This document shows positions 46,065 through 57,525 of a stretch of 64,000 nt of DNA, one piece after another (the first letter of the stretch is position 1; the number at the start of each line of letters is the position of its first letter). The DNA comes from Neonectria sp. B-13 (lineage: Eukaryota; Ascomycota; Sordariomycetes; Hypocreales; Nectriaceae): NCBI GenBank assembly GCA_002682825.1, contig NOKP01000005.1:868001-932000 (forward strand), given 5' to 3'. Position numbers and translations under genes: made by a program. The notes under the pieces are model-generated. The model was not told where the DNA came from. It saw nothing but the letters and a program-made list of their open reading frames with translations, and made no database searches.

Positions 46065-48055
46065 ATGAGATCAGCGACTGACGTATGGCGCAGTCTCGAC
46101 GAGCCCCAGTCACAGTCTGTCAGGGCAGTTTTGAATAATAATGAGACTTACCCCAGTCCCGGATACCCCGGCTTCCCCAGCTACAGTACCGTATTTGAAG
46201 AGACGAGAACCAGCCTATCATTGATCAACGGACAGGCTTCGCAGGGAAATGAGGCTGAAGTCGGTCCCCGCCGAAACCAACGAGGCATATCTTTCCGCAA
46301 TCTACCACGCCCGCTGCGAGAAACGTGTCTTCTAGTCCTACAATGCCTGCCGGGTCAATCCAACGAGCAGTTCTTGTTTTGCAAGAGTTCTACTAGAGGT
46401 AACGGATGGGAATACATGCTCGTAGAAGGCATAATATCCTCGGTCCAGGAAACGTTTGGGAACCTTCCGGACTGGGAAGAGTCAACGTTGGAAGCTGTAG
46501 CCGAGATGCTTTGCAACAACACCGTACGACCTATTAATGATGAACACTCCGACCCAAAGGCATGGCTGGAACAGTTCTGCGGCCCGAATCTTAGATGGGA
46601 GTCTCTAGGGCTATTGTGGGCACATTTGGCGTCCATTTCAGATGTTCTCGCCGCGCTCCAGCACCGGCGTCTCGAGTGGATTGGGGGGCGCCCATCGCCC
46701 GAGACAGCACAGGCCTGTCTAGGTTACTGTATCGATCTTTCTCGCCACTTCACCGAAGGCAACGACATCCTTGTTGACCTTTGCCGTCGAAGGGCGATCC
46801 TGGATTCAATGATTGATGGGGATGCCAGTAAGTACTAGATTGATAAACCGTGGTTCTTGCATTGTAGCCGCTGACATATGACAAGACATGTCTACCTGGG
46901 GTTCCTTTGGAGTGACAGTCACAATGATGACCTTTCTGGGACTGCATACACAGACTGACAACGCGTCGTACAAACCATCCCTGTGTTCCGAGAACAAACG
47001 GCGCCTCTTTGCCCAGGTCTTCTCCAGCGACAAGAAGAAGGCCGCCTTTACCGGAAGGCCCCCGCTAATAAACCACCACTATTGTTCGACGCCTCTTCCT
47101 CTTGATATTCGAGACGAAGACTTGGCCTCGGATGAAGCCTCGCTGGCGCAAGCTGTCCAGGCGTTGGACGACCGTGGCTGGAACACTGAGAATGGCCTGT
47201 ATTCAGCCACTCTAATCCGAGCGCGTTGCATGATAGCCTTTGTCCGAGAAGAACTTATCGACGTTGCTATGGGCAAAAGAGGCATTGCTACGCTCGACCA
47301 TTTGATGTACGTCTTTGATCTAGTACCTCCCGAAACACGCTGACAATGCAAGACAGAGGCATCAAGGCTCGCCAGATTGTAACCTTCTCGAGCTTTCCCA
47401 AAAGCCTAGTGTATCATCCCCAAGACCTTGCTGCCCCAGATCTCAACATCCAACATGTTTATATCCGGATCATGATGCAACTAGACCATCTTCAAAACTT
47501 GTTCTTCGCCGAAAGACTTTTACTTCGACACAGCCAGCTAAATGAGGGCGATCTACTGGCTACGAGTTATTCCATGGTCGTCTTGACGTTGAAGTTGTGG
47601 ACGCACAAAGATCGCTTTGCAGATAGCTTGATGCGACGCAACTTCTCGTGGCTAGTGAGTCAATGTCTAGCGTCTTAAAGCAAGAGTCGATCTAACTAGG
47701 CGTTTAGTTGATAGCTTACGGCGCTCCTGGAGGCGGTATTCTCTGCCAGGAGCTACTTCTGCCGACCTTTCACGGAATACACCCCAAGGATCCAAATCTC
47801 AGCCGCTCAAGCATCATACAGCAACTGAGTTTGCTCGTTGGTTTCCTCGGCTGGGTTAGTCCATCTGCTCCCAATGGAGATTTGTGTAGCTATTGCAAAG
47901 CCATTATCCAGCGCGTTTTGGATAGCAAGTTGAATGCCACGTCGGATGCGGAGCTTTTGGAACCCCTGGATTGGAGTCGATTCAATCAGCCCTATTTCAA
48001 CTTTGATCTGTTGAACACCTTTGACTGGGTCGGTACTCATACAGACTGTAATTGA
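46065..48055 (+). CDS. Fungal transcription-factor-like protein lacking a zinc cluster
   Basis: Four exons (46065-46827, 46886-47306, 47357-47654, 47708-48055) splice in phase to 609 aa. Elements of the fungal-specific regulatory (middle homology) domain are visible: TVTMMTFLGLHTQTDN and CSENKRRLFAQVFSSDKK resemble the usual (A)xxMAxxLGLH...RRRxWWxxF block. Downstream are FTGRPPLINHHYCSTPLPLD and the C-terminal IIQQLSLLVGFLGWVSPSAPNG. No Cys6 or C2H2 motif occurs in the N-terminus, nor in the 100 bp upstream of the start. It is either an unusual regulator acting through partners or a gene that lost its first exon. Confidence 0.75.
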
Positions 48056-48292
48056 TAGAATGCCCGAGGAGGTGTATAAACCTGCCTTGCCCCACCATAC
48101 TAATCAAGGAGCAGAGGGGTCAGCTTGGGAAGAGAGTATGTACCATATCAATATAAACAACTGCCTTAACATACACTCAAGAGTTGGATATAGCAGTATA
48201 ACAAACGTATAGCTTTATAAAGTGGCTTTTCTCAATATTCTATAAAAGAGCTACTAATATAAATATTCTAATATTAGCATAATATAGCTATA

Positions 48293-48961
48293 TTATTTAA
48301 ATCCTGGGCAGTTGCATGCGGATTTCCCTGGATTTACCTTACTCTTCCCAGAACATTTTCCAAGACAAAAGGCTTTCAGTTGTGCTGCAAAATTCTCCCC
48401 AGCTGCTTTACGGCTGCTCGCAGCAATGGGGTGCTGGAAATGGTTCCAGTCAGCATTCTTAAACGTAGCGCCAACTTGCAAACCAGGTATATTCTTTGTA
48501 CATTCAAAGAACTTGTTAATCCACTGATTCCTTTGCGACTTCTCCTGTCCCAAACAATTAGGGCACTTGTCGGTTTTGGCGCAATCTGGAGTCGTGTGTT
48601 TGTTGTATGCGCAGTATCCTTGTCCCATGCAGGCTCGGTCGCATCCTTGTCCATTTGGCAATTGCAGATTTGCATCTATGGCTATGCCGGCCTGATGAAA
48701 ACTAAAACCTTGGCTTGCCACGCCCGTCCCATCATCTGGACTTTTCCCGCACCTCCCCGTACTCTGCACGCGAAGCGCGGAGTTTTGGCCCATTTTCTTC
48801 GCACAGCCAATTAACTGATTCACGTATGGAACGAAGTCATTGGCGACCACCGCTTGTTGCTGAAGCAGATTTCGTGACTTTATGACCGTTAACCCTGGAC
48901 ACGTAATATTGCAATCGAGGCCATCTTCAGTCAGCTCCTCGGTAGGCTCAGTGCAAGAGGC
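48293..48961 (-). CDS. Cysteine-rich M15-type zinc peptidase-like protein, 5' exon(s) unresolved
   Basis: The last exon runs from a splice acceptor at about 48962 to a stop at 48293. Zinc-site motifs of the M15 (VanY/CwlK-like) fold are present: SFHQAGIAIDAN fits SxHxxGxAxD, and ADWNHFQHP resembles ExxHFQ. Between them lies an unusual cysteine-rich insert (CDRACMGQGYCAYNKHTTPD and CPNCLGQEK). The Cys content suggests a secreted, disulphide-bonded protein. M15 enzymes cleave peptide cross-bridges of bacterial cell walls, so this could target bacteria, but activity is an inference. The upstream exon probably lies within 48970-49100; its frame could not be fixed. The 3' end borders an AT-rich patch. 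Confidence 0.65.
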   Translation of the reverse strand, partial: ASCTEPTEELTEDGLDCNITCPGLTVIKSRNLLQQQAVVANDFVPYVNQLIGCAKKMGQNSALRVQSTGRCGKSPDDGTGVASQGFSFHQAGIAIDANLQLPNGQGCDRACMGQGYCAYNKHTTPDCAKTDKCPNCLGQEKSQRNQWINKFFECTKNIPGLQVGATFKNADWNHFQHPIAASSRKAAGENFAAQLKAFCLGKCSGKSKVNPGKSACNCPGFK

Positions 48962-49726
48962 CTAGAATGATAGCTTTGCCTTGCAGATTAACAATAAGGG
49001 TGTTCTTTGTGGTCTCTGAAGTGCAGTGCCTTTCTTTCTAATGCAGAGAATGGTGCCGTTCGCGAAGGAAATCTCGCCATGTTGAAAGATACTGGATTTA
49101 GAGTCTATGGTATGTATCGTGCCATTGATAAGTAAAGCTTCAGGAGCGAGTGATTGGGTCCCTGTACTACTCCATTATACAAGGACCTCTAATAGTAACC
49201 TCTATAGTTAATAAAGCTATAATTTAATATATATATAGTACTCTTGAGATAGTCTTAGTTACCTTCATTATTAGTCTACTATAGTAGTAAGGATAAGTTT
49301 TGTATAACTATTTCTATTTGAACGTATGAATGGGTACAGTAGAAGAAAGAGGCTATTCCCTTATTGTCTGGCTATATTACAGCGCTCAATAATTGTGCCA
49401 TCACCCAGGGGGGGACCTCGCAAGATAGGCAGACTACTTGCTCAATACTATCCGAGCTCATTGGTCTTCCTCCTGCTCATCGTTATGTTGTGCGAGTCCC
49501 CCAGCGGTGAGGTTTTAGATCAGGATCCTGGATCTAGATTAGGAACTTTGGTTTGCAATATCCCGGTAAAATTTGCGGTAGCCAATAATCTGTAGTGATG
49601 GTAATGCGAGTGAGACGCGAATACAGGGGTTATCAGACCACCAATCACAGCGAAGAAGTCTAACTGCCTGAGCTTCTCTGCTCTCTCCGCCTTTCATCAT
49701 CAGCGAATGTCAACCGAAACAACAAC
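48962..49726. other. Intergenic, probably holding the 5' exon of the M15-like gene
   Basis: Bases 49190-49310 are AT-rich, possibly a small RIPped remnant. The minus strand around 49000-49100 contains an open stretch (EISFANGTILCIRKKG) that may be coding. Confidence 0.35.
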
Positions 49727-51661
49727 ATGGCAAGACGTAGAATCGACGAATACTTCCCACGCATCGGGGTCGCCATTGAGGCTACGCAAGTCCCTCGGCC
49801 CAAATCCCTCTTTGACTTGCCCTGGTCTGTCCGCAGGCGCATCTACGAGGACTTGGAGCTCTTCCCGACACGGGATGATAAACCATGGGGTCCGATGATG
49901 ATGAGCCCGGGCCGCATCACGGAACGCTCATGTCAACTGGGGTTGGAAGACTACGAGGCGCCCTTCATCTGGGGGTCGGAGCCGCCTACGTGTCACAGAT
50001 GTCTCCTCCAGCGTATCGAGCCCAGTAGCACTAGGCTCAGCTTCCGTCTACCGAGTCGACCGCCAGAGGGCGAATGCGAATGCGACAGGTTCCCCATGGA
50101 GCTGTTCCTCGTCTGCAGGGCAATGACCCAAGACGTCAGCCGGCTGTTCTACTCGGAAAACAGCTTCGAGGTCGTCTACACGGCCAACGGAGGCTTCTCC
50201 ACTCTCGAGAACCTCAGTCCCGAGGCCGTCGGGGCCCTGCGCAACCTTACCATTCGCATGAACCTTTGTTTCTGCGCCAAAGGCCCGGACTGTAAGCTGC
50301 ACTCGTTTGGCTGCCATCCTTCGTGCAAAGAATTCGGGCACGACAAGCCCCTGGGCTTCCGTGATGGCCTCGGAAAGCGTAGCCGGAACGATGTCCGGCT
50401 CCTACAAAGCCTGCGACATCTCTGCCACCATCTCGCGGCTCACTTGCAGCCTGGACGCCTGCGCCTCACCTTTGTCTGCGAGTGTTTAGACCACGACCTC
50501 GCCGCCGAGCTTCTCTCCTCGCTACTCCTACTACCCACGCTGCGGTCCTGCTCCATCGCCCTGCAAAAGACATTCGACGCCCAGCTGCGCGAGATGGCCG
50601 AGCAGACGCGTCTACGGCTCCTCGGGTACCCTGAATCGAGCATCACCGCGCCGTTTCCGTTGCGCAAACTCCCACGAGAACTCCAGCGCGAGGTCCTTCA
50701 CCACACGGGCCTCGTCGCACCGCAGCACTTGTATTACTGCTCTGAGACTAACCAGCCCCGTTTTCCTCTATATGGTTCGGACCGGACGAGCGTTTATGAT
50801 GCCGAGAGCCTAAACCCTGCTGTGCTAGCCAACAGTAAACTATGTTGCTGCCGGCACTACGGAAGCCATAGTTGGCCGTGTGCGTGTTGGCGGTTTCCAC
50901 GGGAGCTGTTCCTTGTGGATCGGCAGATGGAAGCTGACGCACGAGACATCATGTACCGCGAAAACACATGGTGTTTAGGATGGTGGGAAGTCTTCCGTGC
51001 CATGCAGCATCTGGCCTTCTACAAGGACGACCCCGAGAGCAGCGTACCAAAATGGAGCGAGACATGGTCGCGTAGTCGGCTGCCGGCGAGAGTGAAGCTG
51101 AGGCAGTTCCCACGCTTCTTCAAGAACGCTCGCCGCATCCAGCTCGAGTTCAGCTTCGGGGAGCCCTCCAACGCCGTTGCCGACCACCTGATGCAGTTCC
51201 AAGACCTCTTCTCCATGTGCAACACCACCCGGCTCCAGCTGACTCTGAGGCTTCCCCATCCTTCGTTCCCGCACCCAGCGCTTCCGGTCGACATGACGGC
51301 GCCTATATGGCTTAGCCACTACCACACCGTGCTCTGCATCGCCAAGGCCCTGGCGGCTGGGGATGGAGACGGTGCCCCCAAGTTCCGGGACTTCTTCGTC
51401 TGGATCGATTCAATCAGATGCCACAGGCGCGAGAACGAGGCCGGCGCCAGTGTCCGTGATTGTCAGGGCCTCGGCGAGCACGGTATGCGGCAGCGAGAGC
51501 AAGTGCTAGAGCGTATCGGCATGGGCGAGGGATACGACAGCCAATCTCGCGGGAAGCAGGGGAAGATGCACGTTCCAACACGGGAGTTGCCCCCAGAGGC
51601 GCAAGGGGCGCTCATGTGCTCGGACTGCAGCTTGATAGAGGATTTCCAAGAGAGAGAATAG
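49727..51661 (+). CDS. Hypothetical protein with two F-box-like modules, 644 aa
   Basis: A single exon. Two similar halves are visible. The first has SLFDLPWSVRRRIYEDLELF and later CECDRFPMELFLVCRAMTQD then LFYSENSFEV. The second has PLRKLPRELQREVLHHTGLV and later CACWRFPRELFLVDRQMEAD then IMYRENTW. Each starts like an F-box (LPxExxxxI) and continues with a Cys-rich FPxELFLV block. This module occurs in many uncharacterised ascomycete proteins; an SCF-adaptor role is only an analogy. GC-rich codon use indicates a functional gene. An alternative start in another frame at 49707 is not supported. Confidence 0.78.
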   Translation: MARRRIDEYFPRIGVAIEATQVPRPKSLFDLPWSVRRRIYEDLELFPTRDDKPWGPMMMSPGRITERSCQLGLEDYEAPFIWGSEPPTCHRCLLQRIEPSSTRLSFRLPSRPPEGECECDRFPMELFLVCRAMTQDVSRLFYSENSFEVVYTANGGFSTLENLSPEAVGALRNLTIRMNLCFCAKGPDCKLHSFGCHPSCKEFGHDKPLGFRDGLGKRSRNDVRLLQSLRHLCHHLAAHLQPGRLRLTFVCECLDHDLAAELLSSLLLLPTLRSCSIALQKTFDAQLREMAEQTRLRLLGYPESSITAPFPLRKLPRELQREVLHHTGLVAPQHLYYCSETNQPRFPLYGSDRTSVYDAESLNPAVLANSKLCCCRHYGSHSWPCACWRFPRELFLVDRQMEADARDIMYRENTWCLGWWEVFRAMQHLAFYKDDPESSVPKWSETWSRSRLPARVKLRQFPRFFKNARRIQLEFSFGEPSNAVADHLMQFQDLFSMCNTTRLQLTLRLPHPSFPHPALPVDMTAPIWLSHYHTVLCIAKALAAGDGDGAPKFRDFFVWIDSIRCHRRENEAGASVRDCQGLGEHGMRQREQVLERIGMGEGYDSQSRGKQGKMHVPTRELPPEAQGALMCSDCSLIEDFQERE

Positions 51662-52236
51662 TCTTTACAGGGACAGCTCAGTGTCCACAAACACCTTCAT
51701 CCATGAGCGTCTCTGTAAGGTGGTAAGGGAAAACAATCCGGAAAGTCTGGTCGTATGGGTGAACAAGGAGTCACCAACGCTTGGGGACGGCTTCCAGTCT
51801 CTCATGATTCTCATCAGCTTTGAGTATCTCGGAGACTGTGACAATTTCGCTTCAATGATGTCTATAAAGATGGAGTTTCTGTACTAATTAACTCTCTGCC
51901 TACCGAACCCTTGCAAATCAAATCGTCTAAGGTGGCATACTTGTGTGGATGAGTCGATGTGTAGCAGCGTCATGAAGTGTCGACAGATAATGATTCCTTG
52001 GGGGTTGGAGCAGGTGTTTGCGTTGGAGAAAAGGTCGTGGTTAGTCTATTAACTATATTTAGAATAGAGGTTAACAAACGTAGCTGAGTTGCCGTAGACA
52101 AAGCTAGAGATTAAATAAAGCAAGCACCTATAATCATATTCTACATATAGTGCCCTCGCTTACTATTCTGTTTGTAACAGCTTGGCCCTCTTTATTTGCA
52201 TTTATTATAGTAGAATAATCCAACACTGCAATACTA
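51662..52236. other. Intergenic, no gene seen
   Basis: 3' flank shared by two convergent genes. Becomes AT-rich between 52040 and 52240. Confidence 0.5.
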
Positions 52237-54542
52237 TCAAATAAGCCGTGAGCTATAATCAATCGTAAAGTTGTCTGAAAACTGCATCGCAACATCATTC
52301 CAGTTATTTTGTGCGAACCAGGCCTCGTCCCACTCAACCTGGCCGGGATAAGTCGAACCAATCGAACCGAGCGGGCTATTCAAACCCTCCTTCAAGCACC
52401 AACCATCTTCGAGATTATGATGGTTCAGAAGCAGATCGTCATCCCCAGTGCCCTGTTCCACATCGATGACAAGGATCTGATCGATATACTGATCTACTGC
52501 TCGTCGGGCGTTGCGAGAAACCAGCCGACGATGCGCCCTTATCGTGTCGGAAAAGGTACTCAATATCTCGTTGTACAACCTCGAATGCGGATTTGCCTCT
52601 CCAATTCTAGTCAAAACTTGGAGTATCCCAGCAAAGCTTTCTTGAAAATTCGGCCGGGAATCACCTGCGAATAACGAGAAGCCAAGGATTAGGCCGGCGC
52701 CAAAGATCCAAGCCCTGTAATTAGTTAGTTTGCTAAGATTTGCTTGCTATTCATCTGATATCTTACTTGAAGAGGCACAAATTTCCAAAGGGGAGATCTG
52801 ATACGTTCACCACCGCCACAGCCTTCTGACAAAGGTCGCCTATGTAAGCAGCTGAGCTCATGCAGACTTGTGCTAGCCTGGCCACTTTGGGATCGACCCC
52901 AGCTTCAGCATATGAGGTGTTGCTTGATTCATCGTCGTCCTTCCGTCGAAGTTTGGACATTAAGTGCTGGATTAGAAAGGGGCGCGTCACAAGAATGACG
53001 GAGAAGTAGTATAAGCCGGAGACGTGAATTCGACTGAGGAAGATTTTCCGATCTGCTGAATGAAATGAGGATTTGTCAGAGGATGAGAATTGACGGAGTG
53101 AGCTCGGTAGGTTTCGACTCCATAGGCGTAGTTTCTCCAGCAAATGTTCTGCTGTAGAGACATCAATTATGACGCCACTACTTAGTATGCGGCATATGTC
53201 ATCGAGCAACGCGGCCCCCTTCAAGCACGAATTGAATGCAGGTTCGGCTGGGTTTAGAGGCAGAGAATTTAGATCATGTCGCGTTGCTCTGGGTACTGTA
53301 CACGGTCGTCCTAAGATGGAACTCGTCAAGACATCGAGTATGCATAGGCTGTGCCATATGCGAAGTCTGGAGGTTTGTTAGCTCCTCGAGGTGTTCCCCA
53401 AAGGGAGATTAGGAGTGAAAGAGCCGTCAACTGCCCGGAATACCTTAAATCTGGCGAATCTTCTTTGTGAACGTATTTCCAACCCATTGGCTGATGCAAG
53501 CCTAGAACGATAGCAGTTTTGGACGCCACGCCCAGGTAAATAAATGCTGCGTTCTGTTTACAAGCACCAAGTGTATAGAAGGCGAGTAGGATAAATAGCC
53601 GGACCATGCTCAAGCTCGGCGAAGCCAACATGCCTTCGAATGCAACCTTTCGAGCCTTGGCGGAATAGGCCACAGCGCAGCGTGCATCTTCTGGGCCGAG
53701 AGCTCGAGCTTGGGCGCCTATCGCTACCGCCATATCGAAAGCAGCAAGATCAAACTCTTTAATCTCAGATGAGCCAGAGTCTCCCCCTGATTCCAAAAAG
53801 GTGTCTATTGTAGCCAGTGAGAAGAGATGCAAGAGGGCGCTCGTCTGAAGACATGTTAGCTGAGCTTCTGGTGAACGTTGGCATACATACCGCTTCGGAA
53901 TATGACTGTAGCAAAGCTCCTTTTTGTTCTAGTGATAGACTTGTATCATCAATGCGTGCGTCGTCGACACCATCTTCTAGCATGATATTTTGACTTCCAT
54001 CGGTAAATGGCGTCGAGCCGACAAAGGGCCTTAGCTTGACCCGTAAGAAGTCCAAGAAGGACAATGAAGCCGTATCCCCAATATAGACTCCAGGACGGGA
54101 TTTTGTTAGCATAGCCGGATGGTTGCTCCCGGAGAGAACACCTACTCTTCTCTCCATTGGAGCCAGTCACAAAGGCTTCCTTTGGCGAGTCATGGTCTCT
54201 AGAAGGACCATCACCCGTTGCGGCACGTATGGCTGCTATTGGCGAGTTCAAGACAGCAGGCGGAGGAGACTGTATTGATGGAGGTGATCGAGGGCTGTTC
54301 GTCATTACGGATGGCGTAGACGATGTCAAGGGTGGAGGCGCAGAACCTTGGCTCCCCGCACTGGCATCGCATTGGATGCGGGACTTTGCAGCACTTGGAT
54401 ACGTGCAGTCATCGGGACGATCCCGGCGGACACACGCAGCACAAGGGAGCTTGGAGTCGCAACGTATCTTGGAAGCCTTGCAAGACCTACAGGCCCTAGA
54501 AGAGCGTTGCCGATTCTCCGGCCGGACCTTTGGACGAGGCAT
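52237..54542 (-). CDS. Zn2Cys6 transcription factor
   Basis: Zinc cluster C18-x2-C21-x6-C28-x5-C34-x2-C37-x8-C46 (CRSCKASKIRCDSKLPC) close to the N-terminus. Then comes a Ser/Pro-rich linker and the regulatory domain, marked by YIGDTASLSFLDFLRVKLR, GLHQPMGWKYVHKE and RIWHSLCILDVLTSSILGRP. Exons are about 54542-54146, 54087-53891, 53844-53444, 53374-52770 and from about 52714 to 52237. The frame is maintained at each junction. The first intron has a clear GCTAAC branch site but an unusual GAG acceptor. The IGDTASLSFL block is a hallmark of a large regulator subfamily. It is divergent from an alpha/beta hydrolase gene and heads a run of metabolic genes it may control. Confidence 0.9.
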
Positions 54543-55451
54543 GATGGGGGCTGATGTAGGAGAGCAGGAGGCGCCTGTTGGGAGGATAGCTGATTTCTAC
54601 TGGCAAGATCTACAATAGCATCACTGGAAGCATGTATCCGGAACGTAGTCTGAAGAAGATGCGGGGCTGTTACAGTAGCTTGTCCGGGAGATAAGAGCCG
54701 ATCCACTTGTAAGATGGTGGTGGCGTAAACCTGACTCAGACTGGGCTTCAACGGGGTTGGTGATCGATCTTGGGAGGCAGTATGCACGATGGTATGAAGG
54801 CCGAGGATCCCGCGCAGGGCGTGGGTGTCAACGAGCGGAGAGAAACTGCCTTGCAGGTCCATCTAAGTTACCGTGAATGCCTCATCATGCATCTTCCCGC
54901 GTCGAGATCCCACCCCGACGCAGGAACTCGCCGAGGGCTCCCATTCGCAAGCTACGGAGCAGAGTGGCCAATTAACAGAAGAAAACCGTAGGCATTGGGC
55001 TGCTGATGAGGTAAACGCAACAGCCGCTGATCAATCAACATGGCCCTGAGACCATTCCTGCCCAGAGATAGTGGTGCTCGGTCCGAGACCTCGCTGATAA
55101 CGAGCTTGGAAAATGTGGAGACATAACGATTCGTATTGGTGCAGATCGAACCCGGAACCCGGTCCGTCGCCGACATAACATCCAGGAACCAATGAGATTC
55201 TCATCATGAACCCTCTGATCACGGAAGTGGGCTCTCTCATTCTAGGTGCACGATCCTAGATCAAAGCGTGCACTAGCCGAGACAAAGCTTTTGACGATAC
55301 CCGGAGAATTACTCCGCACGCATAAGTTCAATCAACCAGCAGTAAAAGCCTGATTTAGTGATATGCTTCTTACAACACCCTGCAGCTGTCCGACAATATT
55401 TGTAATTCTCAACTGAATTTTATGAGAGATTAAGCCCGCAACTACAGAATC
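54543..55451. promoter_or_regulatory. Divergent promoter between the regulator and the alpha/beta hydrolase
   Basis: A 909-bp spacer between divergent start codons. A 178-codon minus frame (54326-54862) overlaps the regulator's first exon in another frame and is rejected as a gene. Confidence 0.5.
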
Positions 55452-56853
55452 ATGGATGCCATTTACGCTAAGATCGCAGAAAATACTGTCAAATTCAACC
55501 TGGGCGACGAAGAGGTTCGTTGAAAAGAAAATCTATCCTCTATGCTATGCAAATATTGATAACTGGCCTGTAATCAGAGCTGGCGGGAATTGTACGAACC
55601 GCTCTGGCATGGCCAGCCAGAGGATGTAGCAGTTGTGAGAGATCAACGATATGGGCCAGCAGAGCGAAATATGCTGGACATCTTTTACCCAACCGATGAC
55701 CCTCAAACCGGAAGAACCGTCTTGTTTTTTGTGCACGGAGGCGGCTTCTTCTCTGGTGATAAAAAATGGAGCGAAAAGGTGAACCATATGAAACCCTGTC
55801 ATAATCTGCAATTGTTAACCAAGCTGAAGTGTTGGGCCAATGTTGGCAATTTCTTTGCCAAAAATGGTATCGTCGTGGTGATAGCCAATCATCAAATGGT
55901 GTACTATGACAGGAATGTCCAGGGAGGAGGCATCTTGGGCGACAATCCGTCTGCCAAGTACCCTGCAGGGGCAGACGATATGCAACTTGCTCGGGAGTGG
56001 ATTTATCACAATATTTCACACGAAAAGTATGGTCGAGGCTCTCCTGATAAGGTTGTGTTGATGGGTCACTCTTCTGGCGGCGCTCACATTGCGATGAATC
56101 TCTATGGAGCTGGTAAGATACGTTCCAGGAATGCTCTCAGAATCTCAGCTAAAATCCATGGGACAGGGAACCTTCAACGGAGTGTACAGAAAGATGTATT
56201 CCCTCCGGTGACTGGTGTTATATATCTCAGCGTGCCCTTTTGGTACGACAGGACGAGGCCAATTCGGCAGACGGTCCTACGACGTTACTACGGTAGCGAT
56301 GCAGAGGATGTTTGGGGTGTGAGTTAATAAACCTAAAAGCCACGAGACATTGCTGATTTCTAACTCTTTCAGCCTCGATCCGCGCTTGGATTGTTTAAGC
56401 GTCTTCCTGAGAATTCCCCAATATTGTGAGTCTGTTCTTTCATTGATGGAGTTTTAACGCTAATTGCCACGTCCTAGCGACTCTGCTAAGATTCCAGTTT
56501 ATATAGGAACCGTCAAGTGGGAAGTGTAAGGCTTTGCAATTAGGGGCAATCCGATCAAGGCTAATGTGTCACTCTTATCTGCAGAAAAGAGGCATGCGAC
56601 GGCGCCATAGACTTCTTCAACGCGTATCGTGCGAGGAGTAGACCGGCAGGTACATTACCAACCTTTCATGTGCTGGATAAACATAACCATTTAAGGTAAG
56701 TGCGCCAGAATAACATGGAGCTCATGGTGGACTAACGGATTCTTTCTAAGCAATGTTTTGTCAATTGGTACAGACGATTCTGTTCAGGGGGAGAAGCTGC
56801 TTGAGTTCATCCTCTCTTGCACCCCTAGCTCGGAACAATCCGGTAAGCCATAA
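55452..56853 (+). CDS. Alpha/beta hydrolase (esterase/acylamidase-like)
   Basis: Eight short exons starting MDAIYAKIAENTVKFNLGDE (55452-55514, 55578-55778, 55830-56112, 56167-56318, 56373-56425, then three to a stop at 56853). Each junction keeps frame. The oxyanion motif VHGGGFFSGD, the nucleophile elbow GHSSGGAHIAM and a C-terminal His (LDKHNHLS) show a complete alpha/beta hydrolase catalytic set of the HGGG type (arylacetamide deacetylase or kynurenine-formamidase-like). No signal peptide, so probably cytosolic. It likely hydrolyses an ester or amide, perhaps the first step for the neighbouring oxidoreductases. Substrate unknown. Confidence 0.87.
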
Positions 56854-57525
56854 ACAGTCTGATAACAGAAATTTTTAAGAGTTGGGAGAGTAACTCTGAT
56901 ATTCTTTTGTACAAGGTGGTGAATCATGCCGGAAAAACAAGTTTAGGGGGCGATTGTAAGCTTGTTTAGCCAAAGGTTTTCAATGAGACTAGGAAGGTTT
57001 GACGGTGAACACAAAAACTCCGTATCAATCCTCACAAATACCATCTATTCCATAGGAGTGATATTCCCAGTGGATAGTCCAAATAAATCCAGTCATGAAG
57101 ATTTTCACCTCTGAAATTCACAGCACGTCCGCATTCACGCCGTGAAAATCAGCATGAGTAAAAGTGAGAATCAGCCCATCCAACAGGGGCTGAGAGATGT
57201 GAAACCTAACTTTAGAATAACAGCCACGTTAAAAACATATAAGCAGGAAATATTAATCTAGCAGTGCAAAATATAAATATGGTTGCCTCAAGGAAGTCAA
57301 GACGATCAGAGGAGAGTTTGCATGTTATGGATAGTGAATACAAGTGAAACAAGAAATTGGATTGACTAGCCTCCATAATAAACTGTTGATATAGAAAGGC
57401 ATCTGTGTGTTATTCAAGATCAATAATGACTTATTTACCGTGCCGAATAACCTCATTTATGTAACCCACTAAACCGCATACATAGAACACTTCCGTAACC
57501 TTTTTCCTAATGAGATTATGTTGCA
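56854..57525. other. Intergenic between convergent genes
   Basis: Moderately AT-rich; no open frame worth reporting. Confidence 0.5.

Noticed and set aside
54326..54862. 178-codon minus-strand frame
   Set aside because: Overlaps the first exon of the Zn2Cys6 regulator in another frame; the zinc-cluster frame is the convincing one.
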